Shown: positions 9,326 to 18,083 of the stretch, piece by piece
Position numbering within the stretch: the first letter of the stretch is position 1
Layout: every line of letters starts with the position of its first letter
Assembly (NCBI GenBank): GCA_965277435.1
Contig: OZ255821.1
Coordinates: 4,092,001 to 4,156,000 of the forward strand
Reading direction: 5' to 3'
From: Bog-105 sp965277435
GTDB lineage: Bacteria > Acidobacteriota > Terriglobia > Bryobacterales > Bryobacteraceae
DNA: 64,000 nucleotides
Translations under genes and position numbers: made by a program
Notes under the pieces: model-generated
The model's input: only the letters and a program-made list of their open reading frames with translations
What the model was told of the DNA's origin: nothing
Databases searched by the model: none

Positions 9326-11569
9326 TTAGCGCGGAAGAAGCTTCAAGGGAAGGTCGCGAAATCGCTGTCCGGTAGCGTGATACACCGCGTTAGCTATGGC
9401 CGCGGCAACTCCGACGATGCCGATCTCCCCAATGCCCTTCGCACCAAGAGCGCTCCCCCGGCTGTCGTCTTCCTCGATCAGTATGGCGTCAATTGACGGC
9501 ACATCGGAATTCGTCGGCACCAGCGCTTCGGCCAGGTCCGAGTTCACCCAGCTGCCCGTGTGTTGGTCAATTTTTGTCTCTTCGAACAGAGCATGCCCGA
9601 TGCCCCAAACCATGCCGCCGAGCAACTGGCTCCGCGCAGTGGTTTGATTGATGATGCGGCCGCCGGCAAACGCCCCCACCAACTCGCGTACTCGCACCTG
9701 GCCCGTAGCCGAGTCAACGGCGACTTTGACAAATTGCGCGCCGAACGCCGCCCGGCCATAGCGGCTTTTACCAAACAGTCGGCCGGTAATCGCCTTTGCG
9801 CGGAACGTCCGTTTCGGGTGGCGCGCCAGCAACGCTTGAAGCGATTCGCGAGCCAGCGGCTCCGAGCGGACGAACAGACGTCCTCCTTCAACTACAACTT
9901 CGCGGGATCGAAAGCCGTAAAGCGGGGAAGACGGGTCCGTAATGGCCCGCAGTATCAGGTCGCGGCGCAGCCTGTCGCCGGCTTCTTTGATAGCCGAGCC
10001 GACGCTCAACGTGGTAGACGACCCGGCGGTGATGAACGCGAACGGAAGCCGCGTGTCGCCGTACTGGAAGTTGACCTTTTCGGGGCAAACCCCAAGCGAC
10101 TCGGCGGCGATCTTCGTGAAGGCGGTCAGTGCCCCCTGTCCAATCTCATGCGCCGCGCTTTCCACCTGCAGACTGCCGTCCGGTAAAAGGGTAAGGCGCG
10201 CGACCGCCGGGAATTGCACCGTCCGGTACATGGCAGACGCCATGCCGTAGCCGATTAGTTGTCCGTCTTCTTGCGTTGAGCAGGGCTCCGGATTGCGATC
10301 GGCCCAGCCTATGCGCTCCGCCGCTGCGCGATAACACTGCTTGAGCGATTTGCTCGACCATTTGTGACCTGTAGCCGGATCGACGTGCGCGTAGTTGCGT
10401 AATCGCAGTTCGACAGGATCCAGCCTGACTCGTTCGGCTAGCTCATCCATCGCGCACTCGAGGGCAAAGAGACCAGGTGCAGGGCCGGGGGCGCGCATCC
10501 AGCCTGGCGAGTTCACGTCTAGTCGCACGATCTTATGCGTGGTCTGTAGATGCGGCGAAGCGTAAAGGTGAGGAGTGATTTCGCCCGCCGGCTCGACGAA
10601 AGCGGCGCAATGGGAGTTCTGGATGATGGCATCGTGCAGGATTACCGAGAGACAGCCCTCGCGATCGGCGCCGAGACGCACCCGCTGGTGGATCGCTGAC
10701 CTGTAAGGCATAAGCGCATAGGTCTGCTCGCGAGTGAGAACGACCTTGACAGGCGCTTGGCAAAGCTTCGCCGCCATAGCCGCGAGCAGCAAGCCTCCGC
10801 CGGTCGCTTTACTGCCGAAAGCGCCTCCGATCAGCGGAGCAATCACGCGAATTTTGCTGTTGAGATTGATGCCTGCGGCCAATTGCGTGGCCAAGCGTGG
10901 CTTCCCTTCGAACGGACCAAGATCGAAAGCTTCCCCAAGCGTCATCGCGTCCCCGAAGACAAATTGAGTCGCGGTCCAGACGGTCAGGCGTCCCTGTTCG
11001 TCCCAGGACGCGATGCTCGCGCCGGGCTCCATGGCATTGTGGTGAGCGGACGCGGTCGTATACGAGAGATCCAGTTGAACGGCGGCCTGCTCGAAGGCTT
11101 CGTCGGGCTTTCCACGAACAACTTTGGCGGGATCCCCCGCCGCTATCTTCTTTACGTCGATTGCCCGCGCATCATCGAAGGCCAGCGCGGCCGCAGTGCT
11201 CGCATAATCGACCTCAACAAGTGAAGCGGCGTGCCTCGCCTGCAGCAGAGTATCGGCCACGACGAGCGCGACCGGTTGCCCGTAGTAACGCAGGCGATTG
11301 TCCTGCAGCGGCAGAAAAAAGTCGAGCTCGCTGCCCACTAACGTTTTTACTTTCTTCAGCCGCGGTGCGTTGGTATGTGTGAGCACCGAATGAACCCCGG
11401 ATGCGGCTTGAGCGTCCGTCGTGTCGATGTTTGCAATGGAGCCGGCAGCACAAGTGCTGGTGACGATGGCGGCGTGCAACAGGCGATCCGTACCCAACAT
11501 GGAAGGGATTAAATCGCCCGTGTAGTGAGCGGCTCCGGTGACCTTGGCGTGCCCTTCAATGCGAGTCAT
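9326..11569 (-). CDS. Xanthine dehydrogenase/aldehyde oxidase-type molybdopterin subunit, orphan
   Basis: 747 residues from ATG 11569 (a TTG at 11599 would add ten residues). The start MTRIEGHAKVTGAAHYTGD is the usual beginning of the catalytic subunit. The small a/b hammerhead domain covers roughly residues 1-120. The molybdopterin-binding domain follows, with LIGGAFGSKATGG around residue 260, and the invariant catalytic glutamate is in GIGEIGIVG (Glu715). No FAD or 2Fe-2S subunit is encoded nearby, and this chain has no 2Fe-2S ferredoxin motif of its own, so electron-transfer partners must be encoded elsewhere. It is followed directly by ggt. Substrate (purine, aldehyde or other heterocycle) cannot be read from the sequence. 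Confidence 0.9.
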   Translation of the reverse strand: MTRIEGHAKVTGAAHYTGDLIPSMLGTDRLLHAAIVTSTCAAGSIANIDTTDAQAASGVHSVLTHTNAPRLKKVKTLVGSELDFFLPLQDNRLRYYGQPVALVVADTLLQARHAASLVEVDYASTAAALAFDDARAIDVKKIAAGDPAKVVRGKPDEAFEQAAVQLDLSYTTASAHHNAMEPGASIASWDEQGRLTVWTATQFVFGDAMTLGEAFDLGPFEGKPRLATQLAAGINLNSKIRVIAPLIGGAFGSKATGGGLLLAAMAAKLCQAPVKVVLTREQTYALMPYRSAIHQRVRLGADREGCLSVILHDAIIQNSHCAAFVEPAGEITPHLYASPHLQTTHKIVRLDVNSPGWMRAPGPAPGLFALECAMDELAERVRLDPVELRLRNYAHVDPATGHKWSSKSLKQCYRAAAERIGWADRNPEPCSTQEDGQLIGYGMASAMYRTVQFPAVARLTLLPDGSLQVESAAHEIGQGALTAFTKIAAESLGVCPEKVNFQYGDTRLPFAFITAGSSTTLSVGSAIKEAGDRLRRDLILRAITDPSSPLYGFRSREVVVEGGRLFVRSEPLARESLQALLARHPKRTFRAKAITGRLFGKSRYGRAAFGAQFVKVAVDSATGQVRVRELVGAFAGGRIINQTTARSQLLGGMVWGIGHALFEETKIDQHTGSWVNSDLAEALVPTNSDVPSIDAILIEEDDSRGSALGAKGIGEIGIVGVAAAIANAVYHATGQRFRDLPLKLLPR

Positions 11570-11630
11570 GTGTTCATGGTATCGATCTGTGAATGGCAAC
11601 TTATCGGAGCGCGGCTACGTACATAAGCAC

Positions 11631-12194
11631 ATGAGAATGTTTCGTTTCATGAGTGCTGCGGTAATTGCACTAGGAGTTCTTTCCGCAGCTGCCTCCGCAC
11701 AATTTGTATCGGTGGGTGTGGAGGGCGGAGTGCCGTTGAACGATGTATCGGTGCACGGCGGCAGCGGCGATTTGACTGCGAACACCAATCGCTTCATCAT
11801 CGGACCGAAGGCGGAGCTGCGGCTGCCGTTCCATTTCGGAGTGGAAGCCGATGCGCTTTACCGGCACTATTCGTTCAGCGGCAATGGCGTGAGCGAATGG
11901 GATTTTCCGATCCTGCTGAAATATCACTTCAGGGGCGTTCCCCTCATCCATCCATTCGCCGATATTGGACCGATCTTTAATCATGTGAGCAACATCACGG
12001 CAGTCACCCCGAACCAATCAGCGACAGGGATTGTTTTAGGAGCGGGCCTCGACTTTCACGCGCTGATTCTGCATGTAGAGCCCGAGTTCCGCTACATCCA
12101 CTGGGGCAGCCAGAACTACAATTTTGCCGCGCTCGGCTCGGGACTGGCGTCGAACCAGAACCAGGCGCAGTTTCTGGTGGGATTAACGTTTTGA
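11631..12194 (+). CDS. Outer-membrane beta-barrel protein
   Basis: 187 residues from ATG 11631, chosen because it begins the signal peptide (MRMFRFMSAAVIALGVLSAAASAQ) and leaves 61 bases to the divergent molybdenum hydroxylase gene; an upstream in-frame codon at 11538 would overlap that gene. The mature part has alternating short amphipathic strands (FVSVGVEGGVPL, FIIGPKAELRLPFHFGVEADALYRHYSF) and ends in an aromatic residue (FLVGLTF), the usual C-terminal signal for barrel assembly. It resembles eight-stranded OmpA-like/outer-membrane barrel domains. No periplasmic domain is present. Function unknown; probably a small porin or structural barrel. Confidence 0.78.
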   Translation: MRMFRFMSAAVIALGVLSAAASAQFVSVGVEGGVPLNDVSVHGGSGDLTANTNRFIIGPKAELRLPFHFGVEADALYRHYSFSGNGVSEWDFPILLKYHFRGVPLIHPFADIGPIFNHVSNITAVTPNQSATGIVLGAGLDFHALILHVEPEFRYIHWGSQNYNFAALGSGLASNQNQAQFLVGLTF

Positions 12195-12435
12195 AGCCAA
12201 GTACTGTCCGAGAACTAACCGGACAATCGGTTCGTCTGCGTTGTTCTGAAAACACCAATCCCGAATCGGAGCCGGGAGCGTGAGCGCCCCGATCCCAATC
12301 TCTCGCTTAGAATCGCCGAGTATGTTACCTAGCTGCGAGCTTCGGGCCGCACTCTGTGTTTGCTCGCTAGTGAAAATTCTCCACTAGCATCAGTTGGCTT
12401 CCCGCTGCATCGATCTTCCCGTACAGCAGCCACTG

Positions 12436-14565
12436 TTAATCGGGGGAGACGCTCAGTCCAGATGCCACAGGGCCCGGCAGCTTCGCAGCGATCCTGACCG
12501 AATTACTCCGAAAATCGATAAATTTGAGAGTGGTCGCCTGGAATGAGTCCAGGAAGTAAACTCCATTTTTTCCAAGCGTAAACTGGACGCCATAACCGTA
12601 ACGAAAGCCAGAAATTTGGGTTTCTTCTCCGCCCGCGGATGGTACCTTCCACAGAGTCGTGTCATCTTTGAGGTAGTAAATGTTTTTGCCGTCTGCGGAT
12701 TCGATCGCTTCGCAGCCGCCTTTCTTCGTGATTTGAATTCCCTTGCCGCCATTGGGCGGCTGTTTCCATATTTGAGGGCCGCCGCTCTGCGAACTGCAGT
12801 AGTAGATCCACCTCCCGTCATGAGACCAGTTGGGCCTTATCTGCAAGGCTGTATTCGTGGTAAGGCGATTGGGCTTTCCACCAGTGGACGAAACGGTGTA
12901 AATGTTCCAGTTCCCAGCAGCGTTGCCGTCGAAGGCCAGCCATTTGCCATCCGGAGACCAAGTCGGACTGCCGGCCCAGGCGTTCCCGAACGAGGTGATT
13001 TGCGCGGTTTGGGAGCCGTCTGCATTTGATGTCCAAATCTCCTCGTTTCCGGAGCGACCGGATTCGAACGCGATCCGCCTGCCGTCGGGCGAATAAGCCG
13101 CCCGCGTGTCGTTTCTGGTTGATACGAGCAACGGCGTCGCCGGGCGGGAATGCGCACTGCCCAAGCCAACACGCCAGACGTTCCAGTCGTCGGACCAGTG
13201 CGAGTAGACCAGGTGCCGTCCAGTAGCGCTCAGGGCGACGTCCGACGGATCGTCACCGCCCACGCTCAGTCGGACGGGCTGGCCGGAGGACTTGATCGGA
13301 AGTCTCCAGAGCTCTGGCGTCCCGCGACGATTAGAGGTAACCACCAGACTGCGACCGTCTCGATCCCAGGCAAGTCCGCCGATTTGGTTGATGTCAAATC
13401 TCAGGCGCACGGGACGCCCCGTTGGTAGCATCTGCGCTGATAACCCGAGTAGATAAATCACGAAATTTGGCGCGTCGACGGTATGGGTGAACGCAAGTTC
13501 TTGGCCGTCCGGTGACACCGCTATACCTCCGTCGCCGGCGCCAACGGCAATCCCTCGATCAAACGCTTTTGGCCCCAGCGGCGACAGCAAAATCGTTTTC
13601 TCGCCCGTTTCCGCGGAAATGCGCACAATTCGAGCGGGCGCGTGTGGACCGCTCTGATCGAGTGCCAGCAGCCATTTGCTATCCGGTGACCACGCGAGAT
13701 AAGGGGTAGGCGCGGTCCAGCCCCAGTGATACAGGGTTTGCGTGGCATCCAATTGCAGGCGCACCAGTTCCCGCTCCTGGCCGCCCACTGCCGGCGCCAG
13801 CATGAGCGCGCTCTGTAGCGGTCCTCGCGCCCGCAGGAATGCGATCGTGCGGCCATCGGGCGACCACGCCGGCGCGATATCGCCGTCAACACCGTCTGTC
13901 AGCCGCACAGGTTCCGAGGAGGGCCCGATCAGCTTCACATAGATGTTGGACGGCCGCCTCCCCGGCTCGTCCCAGGCAAAAGCAACTCTAGAGCCCTCCG
14001 GCGAAAATGTCGGAAACCGCTGGAAACCTGGGTAGCTGGTAAGCGGTACCGGTTCTGCCGGAGACTCACTCGGAGTGTCGCTCCGACTCGTCAGCCAGTA
14101 TCGAACTCCAAAACCAAGACCGAGCGCCACGGGGAGCGCTACCGTCATAATCCAAACGATATTGCGCCTCTTGCGCGTCGGAACCGGTGCTGCTATCGAA
14201 GAAAGTGATACCGTCTCTTTCGGTTCCCACTTTTTCACCGGAGCGATAAACCGGTATCCACGCCGCGCGAGCGTCTCTATAAATCGCGGATTTTCGGCGT
14301 TGTCGCCCAGCGCATCCCGCAGCTTCCGTACCGCGCTGTTGATCGCGTTGTCATAGTCGACATAGGTGTTCAGCGGCCATAGCCGTTGCCGCAAATCGTC
14401 GCGTGTGACAACTTGCCCGGGATGCTCCAACAAAAGCGCGAGCACCTGCAAGGGTTGCTCCTGCAGCTTCACTTTGATGCCTAGCTTACGTAGTTCTCCC
14501 GACCGGCGATCCAGCTCGAAGACCCCGAATTGAGAAGCCGGACGTTCCTGATCGATGCCCGCCAA
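12436..14565 (-). CDS. Winged-helix (OmpR/CadC-type) membrane protein with PD40 beta-propeller
   Basis: 709 residues. Residues 10-110 form an OmpR/CadC-type winged helix (FGVFELDRRSGELRK, QPLQVLALLLEHPGQVVTRDDLRQRLW, NAINSAVRKLRDALGD, FIETLARRGYRFIAPV). A single TM helix follows (about 135-158, IVWIMTVALPVALGLGFG), then a periplasmic TolB-like propeller with repeated PD40 motifs (FPTFSPEGSRVAF, APAWSPDGRTIAF, SPTWSPDGKWLAF). The layout fits a one-component transcription factor that senses something outside the inner membrane, as in CadC. Fusions of this kind are expanded in Acidobacteria. The next gene upstream is divergent, so the 235-base gap 14566-14800 probably carries promoters for both. 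Target genes and ligand unknown. Confidence 0.88.
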   Translation of the reverse strand: MAGIDQERPASQFGVFELDRRSGELRKLGIKVKLQEQPLQVLALLLEHPGQVVTRDDLRQRLWPLNTYVDYDNAINSAVRKLRDALGDNAENPRFIETLARRGYRFIAPVKKWEPKETVSLSSIAAPVPTRKRRNIVWIMTVALPVALGLGFGVRYWLTSRSDTPSESPAEPVPLTSYPGFQRFPTFSPEGSRVAFAWDEPGRRPSNIYVKLIGPSSEPVRLTDGVDGDIAPAWSPDGRTIAFLRARGPLQSALMLAPAVGGQERELVRLQLDATQTLYHWGWTAPTPYLAWSPDSKWLLALDQSGPHAPARIVRISAETGEKTILLSPLGPKAFDRGIAVGAGDGGIAVSPDGQELAFTHTVDAPNFVIYLLGLSAQMLPTGRPVRLRFDINQIGGLAWDRDGRSLVVTSNRRGTPELWRLPIKSSGQPVRLSVGGDDPSDVALSATGRHLVYSHWSDDWNVWRVGLGSAHSRPATPLLVSTRNDTRAAYSPDGRRIAFESGRSGNEEIWTSNADGSQTAQITSFGNAWAGSPTWSPDGKWLAFDGNAAGNWNIYTVSSTGGKPNRLTTNTALQIRPNWSHDGRWIYYCSSQSGGPQIWKQPPNGGKGIQITKKGGCEAIESADGKNIYYLKDDTTLWKVPSAGGEETQISGFRYGYGVQFTLGKNGVYFLDSFQATTLKFIDFRSNSVRIAAKLPGPVASGLSVSPD

Positions 14566-14800
14566 GGCTGTTGTCCTGAGTCTGAATCATAACCTTCTTT
14601 GCAGTGTCTTTGAAAATTCGAACTCATCCCACCACCGCCCGGCCTCTAAAGCACCCTCAGCGTGGGACACACCTGCCGTTATGTCGCACGTTTTGAATGA
14701 GTTGGATGGACATGCAGAGCACAGCGGCAAACTAGCTCCACGCCATCGAGACCGGCGCTGACCTCGACGAGCCTGTTCCTGGCCCAAAGGAGGGTACCTC

Positions 14801-15412
14801 ATGAACAGCTCGTTATCGGCCTCATGGCTGGTCACAGTCCTGCTTTCTTTGCCCGCAGCGTCGGCGCAAACGATTCTCATTCGGATAGACAATCGGGCGC
14901 ATGTGCCGCCCTCGACGCTCCGCGCCGCCCAAGCGGAAGCCGCAAGAATTTTCAAATCCAGCGGAATCCGGCTTACCTGGCTGTTGCAAATCGAATGCCC
15001 CGGCGACCGGGGAATCGATATGAGCGGCCCTGCAGCCGGGCGTCCCGATCCGCGATCCTATCTTGTTCTGAGTATCACAACCGGTACGCCGCACGTACTC
15101 TGCCCGGGCGCGCTCGGTTTCTCTCTGCCGTTTGCGCACTCCGGTGCGCATGCGTCGATTTTCTATGACCGCGTTCAATTAGTTACCCTCAACGAGAACA
15201 CCGCGCAAGACATTGTTCTGGGACACGCCATCGCGCACGAACTCGGCCACGTTCTCCTTCGATCCACGGAACATTCTGCTGCCGGTTTGATGCAGGCACG
15301 ATGGAATCGGGCAACTTGGCAGCTTGCGTCCAAAGGTCTCCTCTGCTTCTTATCAGAACAACGTGAGCCCATTCGAAAAAACGCCTCGGCTCTTGGTGCG
15401 AGACAACGGTGA
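14801..15412 (+). CDS. Secreted zinc metalloprotease-like protein
   Basis: 203 residues, preceded by a GGAGG ribosome-binding site about eight bases before the ATG. A signal peptide (MNSSLSASWLVTVLLSLPAASAQ) is followed by a small domain with AHELGHVLLRSTEHSAAGLM. The HExxH motif with a later His resembles metzincins, but the spacing differs from the strict HExxHxxGxxH: the third His is at +12 rather than +10, and the Gly is replaced. The GLM element fits the metzincin Met-turn. Small secreted proteins of this type are frequent in Acidobacteria and have no assigned substrate. Whether it is an active peptidase is uncertain because of the altered third ligand. Confidence 0.7.
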   Translation: MNSSLSASWLVTVLLSLPAASAQTILIRIDNRAHVPPSTLRAAQAEAARIFKSSGIRLTWLLQIECPGDRGIDMSGPAAGRPDPRSYLVLSITTGTPHVLCPGALGFSLPFAHSGAHASIFYDRVQLVTLNENTAQDIVLGHAIAHELGHVLLRSTEHSAAGLMQARWNRATWQLASKGLLCFLSEQREPIRKNASALGARQR

Positions 15413-15450
15413 GCACGGAGATCTTGGCTATGTAGTATTCTATTTCCAAG

Positions 15451-16218
15451 ATGCTTGAAATCCGCCAGCTTACTAAATGCTATAGCTCGGTTCCCGCCGT
15501 CGACAACGTGAGTTTTACGATCCGGCCTGGAGAGGTATTAGGGTATCTCGGGCCAAATGGCTCAGGCAAAAGCACGACCGTGAAGATTATCACAGGCTTG
15601 CTCGAACCCACGCGAGGCCACGTCTTCTTTCAGGGGAGCGATATACGTGACGATCTCGCCGCTTATAAGCGCGTGGTCGGATACGTGCCGGAAGAGGCGA
15701 ATCTCTATCCGTTTCTCTCAGGGTTTGAGTATTTGCAACTGGTGAGCCGCCTGCGCGGTCTGGAGGAAGGGGCCGCCGAGCGCCGGGCGGAAGTGTTGCT
15801 GGAATTGTTTGCTATGCGCCCCCACCGGCACACCGCGATCGCCACGTATTCGAAAGGAATGCGGCAGCGCATCCTCCTGATTGCGGCCTTGCTGCACAAC
15901 CCGGACCTGATCGTCTTCGATGAGCCGCTATCGGGCTTAGATGTCACATCAGCGTTGATCTTTCGCAAACTCGTGTCGGCTTTGAGCCGGGAAGGGAAAA
16001 CGATTTTCTACTGCTCGCATGTGCTCGAAGTGGTCGAGAAAGTGTGCTCTCACGTGATAATTCTTCAACGAGGCAAACAGGTGGCCTATGGGTCGGTGGA
16101 TGACTTGAAGAAGTTTCAGGAGATGCCGTCGCTCGAGGCCGCGTTTTCGAACCTGGTTCAAGAGGTGGACGCCACGCAATCGGCCGAAGCAATCGTCGAC
16201 GCGTTGGTGAGCCGGTGA
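15451..16218 (+). CDS. ABC transporter ATP-binding protein
   Basis: 255 residues with all ABC motifs: Walker A GPNGSGKST (about residues 36-44), Q-loop region GYVPEEANLYP, signature YSKGMRQR, Walker B LIVFDEPLSGLD and the switch His in FYCSHVLEVVEKVC. The sequence fits the ABC-2/drug-export and gliding-type ATPases (ABCA/DrrA-like). Its stop overlaps the GTG start of the following membrane protein (GTGA), so the two are coupled and form an exporter. Substrate unknown. The same-strand metalloprotease gene ends 38 bases upstream and could be co-transcribed. Confidence 0.9.
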   Translation: MLEIRQLTKCYSSVPAVDNVSFTIRPGEVLGYLGPNGSGKSTTVKIITGLLEPTRGHVFFQGSDIRDDLAAYKRVVGYVPEEANLYPFLSGFEYLQLVSRLRGLEEGAAERRAEVLLELFAMRPHRHTAIATYSKGMRQRILLIAALLHNPDLIVFDEPLSGLDVTSALIFRKLVSALSREGKTIFYCSHVLEVVEKVCSHVIILQRGKQVAYGSVDDLKKFQEMPSLEAAFSNLVQEVDATQSAEAIVDALVSR

Positions 16219-17930
16219 ACTCGGCGCGCGTCAGGCAGTCGCCGTTTGGGGTTCTGGTGGTGCACTTTGTGCGCCGCTTGTTTGCCGGCGAGGCGGAGCA
16301 GGATGGCGGCGGGATGGGTCTCGGACTGGGCGCGATTCTAGCCATACTCGCATCACCCGGAGCCTTTGCCTCGATCTTTTTGATGGGCAAATATTCGACG
16401 CTCCTGCAGTTTATACGCGGCGAATATATCGATGCCATAGGCAGGTCGCCTTTAGACGAATATTTCTTTATCGTGCTCTCGATGACAATTACCGGACTCG
16501 TGATGGTGGCCCGCTGGAATCGCCTGTTCCCCGACTGTCGCGACTTTTCGAATCTCGCCATCTTGCCCATCCCCATTCGCAATATCTTTCTAGCCAACCT
16601 GGTCGCTTTGACCGGCCTGGCCATCATCTTTGCGTTGGATGTAAACGTCATCTCGGCCATGCTGTTTCCCTTGTTCGTCATGCTGAGCTATGACCGTTTC
16701 GGGGTCTTGCTGCACGTGGGTGTGGCGCATGCTGTAACGGTTTTTTCGGCGAGCTTATTCAGCTTCTTCGCCGTCTTTGCCCTGGTCGGAATTCTATTGT
16801 TGGTCGTGCCGCAGCGTATGTCACGCATCGTATCGATCCTGGTGCGCGTGTGCCTGGTAGTCGGGCTCCTAACCGAGTTCTACTCGGACATTTTCGTGCA
16901 GTTATTTGCCGGACATCTTCCAGGGCAGGCGACCGCCTTCATGCGCTGGGTGCCGTCCTATTGGTTCCTGGGAATTTACGAGACCATTATGGGAATCGCC
17001 AAGCCGGGCATGGTGGCCTTAGGCCGGCAGGCGCTGCTCGCCCTGGCCGTTACGATCGCCGTGGCCGGGCTCGCCTACGCGCTCTGCTATCGGCGCATTT
17101 TCATGCGCTTGCCCGAGACCTTCGACAGCATGGGCAGCAGCCGTCCGTTTTTCCAGGTGCGATTGCCGGAGAGTTTGCTGCGTCCGTTATTTCGTTCGCC
17201 GTTCGAACGCGCGGCCAGCGTTTTCGCGGCGAAGGCGCTATTGCGTAGTGAACAGCACCTGATGTTTTTCGGCGCTTATTTGGGTGTGGGCCTGGTCATC
17301 GTGACACAAACCGCTCTCGATGGCGTCGCGACGACGGGTCGGGTTCCCAATGCGCAGATTCTGGCGATCCCGCTGCTAGTGGCATTCTTCACTGTGAGCG
17401 GATTGAGATTCGTATTCGACATGGCCGCCGTGCCTTCGGCCAATTGGGTTTTCCAGACCGCCGCCAACGCAGCCCAACCAGTGCCGCGATCGGTGGCAAA
17501 ACGTCTTCTTCTGTGGGCGACGCTGCCCTGGCAGCTGCTGCTGGTCCTTCCCTGGATGGCAAGCCACGCCGGCTGGCGCCTGGCCTTCGAAGCTACCGCC
17601 GCCACCGTGGCGTTCACCGTCTTCTTCGTGGACCTAGTGTTGCTGCGCTTTCGCAAAGTTCCTTTTACCTGTAGCACCGACGTTGACGTCAGAACTATGC
17701 TGTTGAAGATTCTGGCCACCATGTTTGCCGTGTTGCTCTTCGTGCCAAACCTCGGCGCACTCGAAAGGTGGATGCTGCTAACGCCCGTCAAGTTTGCATG
17801 GCTCGCGCTGGCTTTAGGTGTGGGCTGGTATTGGATGCACCAGTACCGGAGCGGCCTGGCCGGTGATGATGCTGTTTTGCAATACCGGGACGGCCCTGCT
17901 GCGCCTTTTGAGCTCATGAAGTTGACCTAA
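16215..17930 (+). CDS. Multi-spanning ABC exporter permease
   Basis: 571 residues from a GTG that overlaps the TGA of the ATPase gene by four bases. The protein is almost entirely hydrophobic, with a dozen or so predicted TM segments (for example IGAILAILASPGAFASIFLM, LSMTITGLVMVARW, LVALTGLAIIFALDVNVI). Two blocks of helices are separated by a soluble stretch around residues 295-335. The coupling and the partner identify it as the permease of this transporter, although no classical ABC-2 signature was recognised by eye. No function beyond export is proposed. Confidence 0.8.
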   Translation: MNSARVRQSPFGVLVVHFVRRLFAGEAEQDGGGMGLGLGAILAILASPGAFASIFLMGKYSTLLQFIRGEYIDAIGRSPLDEYFFIVLSMTITGLVMVARWNRLFPDCRDFSNLAILPIPIRNIFLANLVALTGLAIIFALDVNVISAMLFPLFVMLSYDRFGVLLHVGVAHAVTVFSASLFSFFAVFALVGILLLVVPQRMSRIVSILVRVCLVVGLLTEFYSDIFVQLFAGHLPGQATAFMRWVPSYWFLGIYETIMGIAKPGMVALGRQALLALAVTIAVAGLAYALCYRRIFMRLPETFDSMGSSRPFFQVRLPESLLRPLFRSPFERAASVFAAKALLRSEQHLMFFGAYLGVGLVIVTQTALDGVATTGRVPNAQILAIPLLVAFFTVSGLRFVFDMAAVPSANWVFQTAANAAQPVPRSVAKRLLLWATLPWQLLLVLPWMASHAGWRLAFEATAATVAFTVFFVDLVLLRFRKVPFTCSTDVDVRTMLLKILATMFAVLLFVPNLGALERWMLLTPVKFAWLALALGVGWYWMHQYRSGLAGDDAVLQYRDGPAAPFELMKLT

Positions 17931-18083
17931 TGAACCTAAGGAAGTTTAACTAACTGCTTCTCGTCCGTAAAATAGCAATGCCAACCCACTGCCTTACAGT
18001 TTGAGTGGCAATGGAGCGGTCATAGTGCGGAGACGATGCGGTCGCGGTTCGGAAACGGCGCGGGCGGGATAGAATTCTAGCTG

